From Coptodactyla brooksi (lineage: Eukaryota; Arthropoda; Insecta; Coleoptera; Scarabaeidae): a DNA stretch of 25,942 nt. A program made the translations under genes and the position numbers. Positions 9,361 through 17,202 of this stretch are shown in pieces. The notes below the pieces were generated by a model. The model ran no database searches and was not told where the DNA came from. It worked only from the letters and a program-made list of their open reading frames with translations. Numbering within the stretch: position 1 is the first letter of the stretch; each line of letters opens with the position of its first letter. The stretch lies in assembly GCA_033557675.1 (NCBI GenBank), contig JAWQRM010000234.1, positions 1 through 25,942 on the forward strand, given 5' to 3'.

Positions 9361-10440
9361 TACAGTATGATAATTAAATAAAGAGAATTTTTAGATGTAG
9401 GTACAAAAACACACATTGAATTATGTTTAAAAGTTATTTTTTATTCAAAATAGGTTTCATTCAACTTTACACTTTCTAGTACGATGAATGCATGCGTAGA
9501 TTTTTGTATGTCATCATGAGGAATCAGCTTTAGCCATTCCTAATTTCATGGCTGAAATATCATCATTTTCAGTTTAGGGAAAAGAAAATAGTCACACAGT
9601 GATATACACGGGCGAATACGGTAGGTGGTGAACGACACAGATATTTCATATTGTCAAAAATTCGCGAACTTTTAACGTCTTATGTAGCGGTGCATTATCA
9701 TGCAATAAAAACAGCTATTTTCCTGCTGGACATTCAGGGATAATACGTACGATTCTTAACCACAGACGATGTAAAACTGCAAAATAATATTCTCCATTGA
9801 CAGTTTTACCTTGTGGACCAAATTCCTTCTGGACAATACCTTGTGAATCATAAAAAGTAATCAACATTGTCTTGATTCTTGACTTCTGCAAACGCATTAT
9901 TTGGTTTTGGCTCGCCTTTCGACTTCTTGCCTTTTGCAGATTGGCGCTTAGTTTCTGGATCATATTTAAAGCACCATATTTCGTCAGCAATTATGATCGA
10001 ATCAAGAAAATCTGGATCATTAATTGCAGCAGTTTTAATGAGGTCTTTACAATGCTCTACACGAACAATTTTTTGGTCGTCATTTGCATGTGGAACAAAA
10101 CGTGCACACACTTTTCGTTTTCCGAAATTTTAAATCAAAATTTGACGAACAGTTTCTCTATATGTTTTTAATTCTTCAGCCAACATTCCCACAATAAAAT
10201 TTAGTTAGCACGATTTTTACTTTCTGGATGACGAGGTTTTTCATCATCAAATAACAGTCACCGTACACTTTTTTCATCAATTCGTCTCAGCGCAATTTTT
10301 TCCAGTTTAAATGGCATTGACAATGGCAATGACATTCAAATGGCTGCAAGTTTGTAATCTGTCATCATCATCCGATTAGCATGAACTGAAATTGAGTGCG
10401 TTCGAAAGAGGTGACTTGTAACTTTTTAACAATATATATG
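9361..10440 (-). pseudogene. mariner element, reverse copy, transposase broken
   Basis: A nearly full-length mariner reads right to left. RLMKKVYGD near 10280 is from the first helix-turn-helix. GMLAEELKTYRETVRQIL near 10190-10140 follows, then GKRKVCARFVPHAN and DDQKIVRVEHCKDL. PDFLDSIIIADEIWCFKYDPET carries the first catalytic Asp (ADEIW). Next come NQDNVDYFL, YFAVLHRLWLRIVRIIPECPAGK and LLHDNAPLHKTLKVREF near 9730-9680 with the second Asp. A decayed C-terminus follows. The cut-and-paste enzyme is interrupted by stops and several frameshifts. The 3' end is precise: comparison with the copy at 14800-15769 shows the element ending at 9361 (tacagtatgataattaa) next to TA at 9359-9360, the expected mariner target. 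The 5' end near 10440 is approximate; no matching terminal repeat was found there. Confidence 0.85.
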
Positions 10441-10560
10441 GTTGTTAGATGACGCTACGCGTTCTATGACTTAAATTAAAATTCTTATTATTTAACTATT
10501 TAACTGTGAAAATTCAACAATCCAGCTTCGAAGCGATTGTGGGCACGAGTACACAATGTT

Positions 10561-10647
10561 TTAGTTGGTCTTCGTTCATCGTATTTGGCCGAGTGTGGGT
10601 TCAGTGCAGAAGCTAATTTACTGTCTAATAAAAGGAACAGCCTTTAA
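10561..10647 (+). pseudogene. hAT transposase C-terminal fragment, forward
   Basis: Twenty-eight codons then a stop read LVGLRSSYLAECGFSAEANL and then LSNKRNSL. This is the start of the hAT dimerisation region (usual form: LLPFATTYLCExGFSALxxIKxKxRNRL). It is on the forward strand, opposite to the hAT piece at 10800-11614, so the two cannot be one uninterrupted gene. Flanking sequence to 10690 gives no further clear match. Confidence 0.7.
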
Positions 10648-10697
10648 AACACCACCGACTTCAGCCACTTCATTAATTTTTTTATTTCTTATTGATT

Positions 10698-10719
10698 TTG
10701 TGTGTATTTTTACACACAA
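10698..10719. repeat. 9-bp hairpin between the two hAT fragments
   Basis: TTGTGTGTA (10698-10706) and TACACACAA (10711-10719) pair perfectly around a tttt loop. The position between convergent hAT pieces makes it a possible relic of an inversion breakpoint; a chance hairpin is equally possible. Confidence 0.7.
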
Positions 10720-10799
10720 GTAGTGCCGAAAGCGGAAAAAAGCCAGAAAATTCATGCAACTGCTGAAACTATATAAGTGAAGGACTCTTGTAAAATTTC

Positions 10800-11614
10800 A
10801 GCAACGATTATTTTAAATATTTTTCTTTAAAACTATCGCCACACTGCAAACTAATTATTTTCATTTGAAGTTCTGAAGTAATATGAGTGTATAAATTATT
10901 CAAAAGCTGATTTTGTCCTTGTAACATTAAATTAAGGTCATTCATATGTTTAGGTAAATCTGTATAAAATTATAACTTCCATAGTCAGTCATCTTTGTAT
11001 CTCGGTCAGAGGATGATTTCTTTTATTCAAAAAGAATTCAATTATTGCTCGGAGCTAAAAAATCACGCTACAACTTTTCTGCAACTAAGCTAGCGTACTG
11101 CAGTACAATATGGTAAGTGATTTTCTCCAATCTCTTCAACAAACTCGCGGAATTGACGATGATTGAACGAATGTGATCTGACATAATTAACAGCTGACAT
11201 TACTGGCTTTAAAACTTGTGACATATTCAAATATTTGGCGCACAAGGGCTGTTGATTAATGATGCAATGGCCTTTTATACGAAAGTAATGACAGCTTTAT
11301 TTTTTCCACACATGTTTTTGTCACCATCAATAATAAAACACTTCAAGTTTTCTCTTTGATTGTTTTTCTGAGCAGCATTTTCAACTCCTAAAAATATCGT
11401 GAATACTATGACCGTCAAAAAGCTCTTCGTACACTTCATAATTTGTATCCTTTGTATTCCTTATTACTTGACTAAAAGGTACTTTGGAAGTATATGTTCT
11501 ATCAGTAATGGTTGTAAACAATGCCAGGAGACGAACAGTACATTTGGGTGGTGGTCCAATACTCTTGGTATGTATGGCTGACCACAGACGGAACACAGGG
11601 GTATACTGCTGCAC
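10800..11614 (-). pseudogene. hAT-superfamily transposase remnant, reverse
   Basis: The reverse strand carries the central catalytic region of a hAT transposase of the kind related to ZBED/GTF2IRD2-like domesticated proteins. From 11614 the frame gives TDRTYTSKVPFSQV and EELFDGHSIHDIF. CFIIDGDKNMCGKNKAVITF at 11340-11281 has the DGxxxMxGxxxG-type motif with Asp. HCIINQQPLCAKYLNM and VLKPVMSAVNYVRSHSFNHR then FREFVEEI run from about 11270 to 11120. The hallmark VRWLSxGKVL is read as VR-stop-LSCRKVV (Trp TGG to TAG) near 11100-11070, followed by a second stop where Arg is expected. LPKHMNDLNLMLQGQNQLL near 10950-10900 is the conserved HLNELNLxLQG block. The N-terminal zinc finger and C-terminus are missing. 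Confidence 0.85.
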
Positions 11615-12335
11615 TATGACGTAATGTTTATTAATAGTTTAAATCGATTAACCTAACCAGCGATTGTGACTAGAGATTATGTGTATGGGGTATCAGGAAG
11701 GTCATCTAAATATTATCGGATTAAAGCATATTGACACTAAAGTATTCAAATACATTTTCGGTGGATATTTAACTCAAGTTTTTGTTTCGTTTTCACCGTG
11801 TTTTTTTATGGTCGTTGCAATACAAAATTTGCATTTTTCTGTATTAATTACTTATTTACATAAGTAAATAAATGCCAGCGCCCGTTGTATTTTACCATCC
11901 ATAAAGCTGCGCCAACTTTCATTCGTTTGCAGACAATAGAACGGAGTTTTCTTAATTTCCGACATTTGACTGCCTCCCGCCTGATTATCTCCGATCGCCC
12001 AATGAGATTCTCCTGAACTTTATCGACTCCGAGGTCCAAGTACAAAAAAAGTTCTTCAATAGCACGACATTAAATTAGTCGGAGCTAATATTAATTTAAA
12101 TGAAACATATATTACCGAGTTCAAATCCGAAAACTAGCCGTATTTTTGTTCGCTAAAATATCTTAACTAAAGCTTTTGGAAATTGAAATCAATACACAGA
12201 GCTAAGCTGAAAAATATTTACAAACACTGAAAATTTGTTTGACGTTCAGACTTAATTGTAGAAACTTAGTTGTAGAAAAGTGCATCACAAGACGCTGCTC
12301 AGTTACTTACTTTCAGTTTACATATAATGGAGGGG
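11615..12335. other. No gene recognised
   Basis: Short ORFs on both strands (for example 11848-12045 reverse, basic and Arg/Lys-rich) show no recognisable domain. The reverse basic ORF could be a transposon remnant, but nothing specific supports that. Confidence 0.4.
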
Positions 12336-12378
12336 AAAATGGAGGAGAAAATATAATAGATTTTTTCTCCCCCATTTT
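12336..12378. repeat. Hairpin with 16-bp arms
   Basis: AAAATGGAGGAGAAAA (12336-12351) pairs with TTTTCTCCCCCATTTT (12363-12378) at 15 of 16 positions. There is also a direct repeat just upstream (ggaggggaaaatgga). No promoter or terminator role can be assigned in this context. Confidence 0.8.
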
Positions 12379-12855
12379 CATGTAAAGAGTGTAGTACCTC
12401 AAAATAAACAGTACCACGAGAGGAATCTCAAGCTGAAACTTACCTTCAAAAATAAACTTGAACTAACGACAACCCAGAGTTTTATTTGTTTCACGCCAAC
12501 GAAGTCTTGTCTGGCCGCTCGCTCTAGTTGAAGACGGGTATGGGTATAGATGTAAAAGAACTTGAGGATGCCACAAATTTTGAAAAACAGACAGGTTCGC
12601 GCTCCTTGCGTAAAACCGCCAAAATTCGAAATGCTGGGTATTGTCTATAAAGTTCCCGGCGACATAAAAAACCAATAACAAGCAAGAAAAAATATATAGT
12701 AATAATCTTTTATTAATAATGTAACAAAAAAGAATTAATCAATTCAACAATTAAATCTACACAAATGGTAGGCAACTTAACTAATTAAATTATATAACAG
12801 GTGAGAATGAAGCAAAATGTATTTATTGTATTTCTGGTGTACGAATGTATAACTG
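12379..12855. other. No gene recognised
   Basis: AT-rich spacer. A 72-codon reverse ORF at 12463-12681 shows no family motif. Nothing else is supported. Confidence 0.4.
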
Positions 12856-12917
12856 GTACACAAAAAGACCGAAACGAAAGTTGAACGGTGGGTCATATTG
12901 TGACCCGTATTGTGTAC
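12856..12917. repeat. Nested inverted repeat, piggyBac-end-like
   Basis: Outer arms gtacacaa (12856-12863) and ttgtgtac (12910-12917) enclose an inner hairpin GGGTCA-tattg-TGACCC at 12890-12906. GGGTCAxxxxTGACCC hairpins are frequent at the ends of piggyBac-like elements and derived MITEs, but no flanking TTAA target pair or matching second end was located, so this remains a suggestion. Confidence 0.4.
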
Positions 12918-13174
12918 ACATAATCTGACAGCTAGAAAAAAAAGAAAAAAGTGTCAATTATAAGTGAACCTATCCCCTTATAGAGCTCCGTAAGTAGGTC
13001 TGGCCTGAAAACTATCATAGGCCCTGAATAAGCTACGGTAAGTACACACCGGTATTGTACAAAATATACAGTGTAATCTGTTTGCAGGTTGTGTCAAACT
13101 AAGATGGCAAGCAAGTATAACAATAATGAAATTAAAATAAAGTAAAAGGAGATCTCTGATTACGTTTAAAGAAA

Positions 13175-13191
13175 AGTACGTAATACGTACT
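13175..13191. repeat. 17-bp odd palindrome
   Basis: AGTACGTA-a-TACGTACT is perfectly symmetrical. It lies at the AT-rich left border of the GC-richer island that follows. Confidence 0.8.
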
Positions 13192-13231
13192 ACGTTGAAC
13201 AGAAATCCAAAATTGTATGTATAAATATTTA

Positions 13232-13833
13232 TTAGTTTGAGACGTTTCTCTTGTCGCTTCGGTCCAGCACCTCGCACGGTTCTCCGGCGGTGATGTATAG
13301 CCTCGTCAGACGGGAAACAGTACCTCTCTCAGACGGCGACCCTAACCGAACGGACGCTTCCGGACGACCTCTGGTCAAGACGTTGTCGAGTCCCCAAATG
13401 ATGATTTTCGAGGAAAAGGTGGTACACGTGGGTGTGTTGTTTCTCCCTACGTCCATCTCTACAGATGATGACAATCGGAATCGGCGATGGGATAGGATTA
13501 AACCGGCCTAGCCGTAATGGACGCTGGAGCACACGTCGTAGCCTCAGTCCACAAATTCCAAAAAGAAGACGCACTGCAATCCGTGAATTCTTAGATTTCA
13601 GTGACGTAAATGTCCCCACTCAATGGGCCGAAATTATTAAAAATGCGGCAACTTCTCCCATACAGACTCGAGACATCACGAGCTCACTCTTACCTCGACT
13701 GAGACCAAGATCAAAGAGGACGAGTCAACCTAGCCAAACAATTATATACCTCAGCAGAAAAACTAATTTTTCCGGCCAAAACTTCAAGGCTAACAATGGC
13801 AACGGAAAAACATCCCTAACTGAAGAAGTATAA
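13232..13833. other. GC-richer island with overlapping ORFs, unidentified
   Basis: Base composition changes visibly from the surrounding AT-rich DNA, and ORFs of 80-133 codons open in several frames on both strands. The longest, forward 13405-13833, is Arg/Ser/Pro-rich and includes PKRRRTAIREFLDFSDVNVP and TQWAEIIKNAATS; it has no motif I recognise. Its overlap with reverse ORFs (13329-13619, 13232-13474) means at most one is real. On the reverse strand the segment ends GAGAAACGTCTC followed by AATAAATATT-like sequence. That resembles the tails of some retroelements, so the island may be an untranslated or N-terminal part of a retrotransposon. No function is assigned. Confidence 0.35.
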
Positions 13834-14640
13834 AGAGGAAATCTCTGACAACAAAAAAAGCGAAAATCGACAAGGAGGAATCTCAAAAAAATAGAACAAA
13901 AGCGTAGGTACAGTAAGTACCAAAAATTTCCCAACTAAAAATAAAATTCCAAAACTCTAAATTATAGAAGCGGTGCCATCTATGAATAAACGACAAAAAC
14001 AACAATCTAAAAGCCGAAAAATCCAAGATCCAAACGGAATGAGAAACAACACCGTTGCAAAAGCACAATAAAGATAGAATATCAGCAATTTAGGTTACGT
14101 TTGGGTTGTTTAAATAGCACCGTCCTCAAATATATTTGGATAAAGCGAAAACATACCGTGTATTTAAACTCGTATACTATGTAAATACATATAGGGTGGA
14201 ATTTTGATATTGCGTGTAAACCGATCCGAGTGGTATGTAAACGTAATAACTGATAGATATAAAAAGTTGTAAACAAATAGTAATGAAATCCGCAACTATT
14301 GCTCTCCCTGGTCAGAACAAATATATCGTACGAGACGCTAAACGTTAACAGTTGGGTTAGAACATTTGTAGTTAATAATTAGCTTAGATTGTTAGAAATC
14401 ATAATAATAGATTATGTATTATATAAAAAAATTTAACATTTTATATTTTAATATATTTTAAGTAACATTATAAAAAATTATTGGGTCGGTCAACCGAATT
14501 TCAAACCATTAGCTGTACCAAAATCAAAAATAGACAATCAGACAATAATGGTCCGTTACTGCCATGCGGATGAAGTGGCTTTCATCCCATGCTGACGTAA
14601 TATTTCGTAGTCATTTGTCGGATTTCCGACTCGTCCAGTT
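13834..14640. other. No gene recognised
   Basis: A-rich continuation without a supported gene. Around 14480-14510 a mariner-end-like phrase (attgggtcggtcaaccgaa) occurs, but no partner was found. A possible splice-donor-like gtaagt at about 13913 has no matching gene model. Confidence 0.4.
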
Positions 14641-14799
14641 TTCTTGAGTCTACCGCTTCCACACTCGCATCAGTACAGCAAGAAAAACCTTCTTCACGAA
14701 GACCAACCACTCGTCTCTGTTCAAACTCCGTATGATTGTTGGTCATATGGCGCCCTATGTCATCGACGATGTAGAGTGACTTGTCATGAGAGTGTTTAT

Positions 14800-15769
14800 A
14801 TGGTTGGAAAGATGATAGGTTACAAAGTTACAGCCATTTGAATGCTTTAAACAGCCATTCTATTTTAAACTGGAAAAAGATGTGGTGAGGCTTACGTATT
14901 GATGAAAGAAGTGTATGGTGATGATTGTATGTCTAAAGCTAGAGTATATAAATTTAAAAATGGTCGTAAAGATTTAAATGATCATGAAAGACTTGGTCGT
15001 CTAAACAGTAAAAATCGTGCTGAATTAGTAGAAAAATCACTGCTCTCGACGGAAGTTTTACTGTGAATTTTAAAGGACGACCAAAGAATTGCTTGTGTAA
15101 AGGATTGTAAAGACCACATTGAAACTGCTGAAATGATCTAGATTTTCTTGACTCGATCGTAACTGGTCGTGAAACATGGTGCTTGAGATGTGATCCAGAA
15201 ACTAAGTATCAATCTGCAGAATGGAGGTCAAAAGAAGGGCCAAAACTAAAAAAATGCGGTTTCATAGGTCAATAATAAGACAATGTTGATTACTATATGA
15301 TTCATAAGGGATTGTCCACAAGGAGTTTGTGGCCAAGAATTGTACGTGTTAAGCCTGAATATCCAGTAGGAAAACAGTTTTTATTGCATAATAATGCACC
15401 ACCACATAAGACGTTAAAAGTTCGTGAATTTTTCACTAAAAAAAAATATCTGCCATTGACCACCCACCGTATTCGCCTGATATATCACCGTGTAACTATT
15501 TTCTTTTCCTTAAACTGAAAATTACGGTGAAAGAATCGTTTTATGATGATATTTCAGCCACTCAAGCAGCTGTGACGCAGGTACTAAAGGCCATTCCTAA
15601 CGATAACATAAAAAAATCTATACATGCATTGGTTCATAGTGCTAGAAAGTGTATTGAGTTAAATGAAATCTATAAGTATTTTGAATAAAAAAATAACTTT
15701 TAAACATAATTCAATGTATTTTTTGTATATCTAAATATTCTCTTAAATTTACTTAATTGTCATACTGTG
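14800..15769 (+). pseudogene. mariner element, forward copy, catalytic residues lost
   Basis: This is the same family as the reverse copy at 9361-10440: 5' leader, coding region and 3' tail all align. The leader includes acagccatttgaatg and ttttaaactggaaaaa. The translation gives LMKEVYGDDCMSKARVYKF near 14898-14955, then a shortened centre (DDQRIACVKDCKDHIETAEM) lacking roughly 25-40 residues present in the other copy. FLDSIVTGRETWCLRCDPET has Arg where the first catalytic Asp belongs. LWPRIVRVKPEYPVGKQ is followed by LLHNNAPPHKTLKVREFF, with Asn where the second Asp belongs. After frameshifts come SPDISPCNYFLFLKLK, FYDDISATQAAVTQVLKAIP and a stop at about 15686. The 3' end is at 15769 (catactgtg), followed by TA at 15770-15771 and directly by PLE coding sequence. 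The enzyme is inactive. Confidence 0.85.
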
Positions 15770-15771
15770 TA

Positions 15772-16110
15772 TGTTGGTCAAAGTAGAAGATCCTTACAGA
15801 TACATAGAAGATCCCACACGACTCGCTTAATATACAGTAGCGTAGAAAAATCTAGCGTAAAACATTAACATGCTTTTAATAGCAATCATATAATTAGTGG
15901 AGAAAACGTGGAATTACTTAGAAATGTACCTAACACTAGATTCTTGGATGCATTTGAAAGTTTAGAAGCTATTAAATGCAAAAATGCAATTAATAAAGAC
16001 AAGGGGATAGTACCATTTAGCCCCCTGTACGGCTTAGTAGAAAAAGAAGGAGAAATACGCGAATGCATAATGAGCACGTGTATTGGATTAAGAAAACCAA
16101 GCTAGAAGTA
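15772..16110 (+). pseudogene. Penelope-like element copy B, endonuclease tail
   Basis: Immediately after the mariner 3' end the forward strand reads YVGQSRRSLQ (using the TA at the junction for the Tyr codon), the YIG part of a GIY-YIG endonuclease. HAFNSNHIISGENVELL follows after a stop, then FLDAFESLEAIKCKNAINKD and KGIVPFSPLYGLVEKE, nearly identical to copy A. The reading ends near 16105. A trace of the 3' terminus may persist at 16120-16130 (tttagtggtt). No hammerhead motif was seen here. The missing upstream half of the endonuclease may lie on the other side of the mariner copy (see 14771-14800). Confidence 0.8.
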
Positions 16111-16342
16111 AAATATGCACTTTAGTGGTTCTGTTAATCGCGCTAAATATTAGAGCGCCATTTGAGTGCCACCTTTTGACATAAAATAGAATGTACCGTA
16201 ATAGCTTAACGCTACCCAGATATGTGCTGTTTCGCTATAACGCTGTTTTTGTTCAACTTGACGATTTCCCAAATTCGAAGCAATCGTACCGCAATGTTGA
16301 TTTGCTGCGATTCGGTTATTCCCCTAAATCGACAAACGCATT

Positions 16343-16401
16343 CAGCTAGAAGTATCCAGCTAGCAGCTAGAGTATCCAACTAGCGCGGATACGCTAGCTG
16401 C
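16343..16401. repeat. 21-bp tandem pair overlapping a hairpin
   Basis: Units at 16343-16363 and 16364-16383 share the cagctag...agtatcca...ctag pattern. The second unit also forms an inverted repeat with downstream sequence: arms 16363-16377 and 16387-16401 pair at 14 of 15 positions. The right arm encodes part of the Tigger reading frame that follows. Confidence 0.8.
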
Positions 16402-16615
16402 TCAAAAATTTCCCGTGAAGCTAAAACAGATCGTCGAAGAAGGGAATTATCCACCGGAGCTTGTCTTCAATGTTGACGACACAGATCTCTATTGGAAGAT
16501 AATATCTAACCGTACCTTTTGCTTCTCAGCAACCGAAAAAGGTTCCTTACAGGGTCTGATACTAGATCCTTTACATGTAAGTATTCAATTTTTTATTCTT
16601 TCAAAATGTCAATAA
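16382..16615 (+). pseudogene. Tigger/pogo transposase fragment (first DDE Asp)
   Basis: The forward frame reads SADTLAAQKFPVKLKQIVEE, then GNYPPELVFNVDDTDLYWK and IISNRTF. This corresponds to the pogo/Tigger block SADxxAAxxFPxxLKxIIEEGGYxPExIFNVDETGLFWK that precedes and includes the first catalytic Asp of the DDE domain. The Asp (NVDD) is kept while the following ETG is changed to DTD. Similarity fades after about 16545 and the frame ends at 16615. It is bounded by repeats on the left and PLE copy C on the right. The gene for DNA-binding HTH domains and the rest of the nuclease are absent. Confidence 0.75.
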
Positions 16616-17061
16616 GATGTCTGATTCTTCCAATTGCTTGTGAACAATTGGAAGAATTAGTAGAACTGTAAAAATATTCCTACCTTATTTATTCGATATT
16701 TCGTGGGCCACAACAACTGCTAGCTTATTTTTCAGCTTCTCTTTAAGTGCTGGATGCACTTGAAAGCATAGAAATTGTTAAACGTAGGAATAGGCTTAAT
16801 AAAAACAGAGGGCCAATACCGATTAGCCCTTTGTATAATTTGATAGAGTAAGTTTAATAGATTTAGAGGAAACGCTCGACGAGTTGCGGTTGTAAAGGAT
16901 AGGGCCAGGGGCTCAGTATCCTTAGGCTAAATAACATGTAGGCGGGAAACGCTGTACGGGGAAACTTGTGTGAGCGGGCGGTGGGGATAAGGTGGGGAGG
17001 CGCTTGGTCTCCTATTGGTTGTGAGGGGCCAATTGGGAGTCAATTAGGCGTCGCCTCTTAG

Positions 17062-17070
17062 TATATAAAG
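17062..17070 (+). promoter_or_regulatory. TATA-like box in PLE terminal region
   Basis: tatataaag lies about 40 bp upstream of the hammerhead core in a GC-richer segment. Placement in the terminal repeat would suit an element promoter, but there is no direct evidence of transcription. Confidence 0.25.
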
Positions 17071-17103
17071 CGGCTTGTGTCAGCTAGTTGTTTGTCTTTC
17101 ATC

Positions 17104-17146
17104 GCTCCTGATGATGCTAACTTGGTTAGCGAAACGTGCGTCGAGC
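17104..17146 (+). ncRNA. Hammerhead ribozyme (type I) of PLE copy C
   Basis: The self-cleaving RNA core is complete in sequence. Stem I gctc (17104-17107) pairs with gagc (17143-17146). CTGATGA is at 17108-17114. Stem II gctaac (17116-17121) pairs with gttagc (17125-17130) around a ttg loop. GAA is at 17131-17133. Stem III acg (17134-17136) pairs with cgt (17139-17141) with loop tg. The predicted cut follows C17142 (the GTC triplet). A very short stem III is typical of hammerheads known from Penelope-like retroelements, where the ribozyme processes element transcripts. One oddity is an extra T at 17115 between the core and stem II, which may lower activity or be a tolerated bulge. Stem I as drawn is short. 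Confidence 0.7.
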
Positions 17147-17202
17147 ATTCTCTACACAAATTTTGGCATAGTGGTGACTCAGCATACTTTCTCTTTAAGT
17201 GC

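Larger units (their letters stand above)
16751..17188 (+). mobile_element. 5'-truncated Penelope-like insertion, copy C
   Basis: Perfect 14-bp direct repeats ttctctttaagtgc lie at 16737-16750 and 17189-17202 and look like a target-site duplication. Between them is a 438-bp PLE 3' end. Coding sequence LDALESIEIVKRRNRLNKNR then GPIPISPLYNLIE stops near 16850. A GC-richer non-coding terminal region follows and ends in a hammerhead ribozyme motif. The 3' terminus (atagtggtgactcagcatac) resembles that of copy A. The coding part starts exactly at the end of the left repeat, so the insertion is 5'-truncated, as expected if reverse transcription stopped early. It is more diverged from copies A and B than they are from each other, so it is probably a different subfamily. 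Confidence 0.8.

Noticed and set aside
12890..12906. Complete piggyBac element end
   Set aside because: The GGGTCA/TGACCC hairpin is suggestive, but no TTAA pair or opposite end is present, and the piggyBac coding remnant is 12 kb away.
13210..13340. Hammerhead ribozyme on the reverse strand (CTGACGA ... GAAACGTC)
   Set aside because: The bases between do not form stem II next to both core parts, and the sequence around GAAAC folds as GAGA-aacg-TCTC, which leaves no stem III or cleavage triplet.
14480..14510. mariner terminal repeat (gggtcggtcaaccgaa)
   Set aside because: Not found at the other end of either mariner copy, and the alignable mariner leader starts near 14800.
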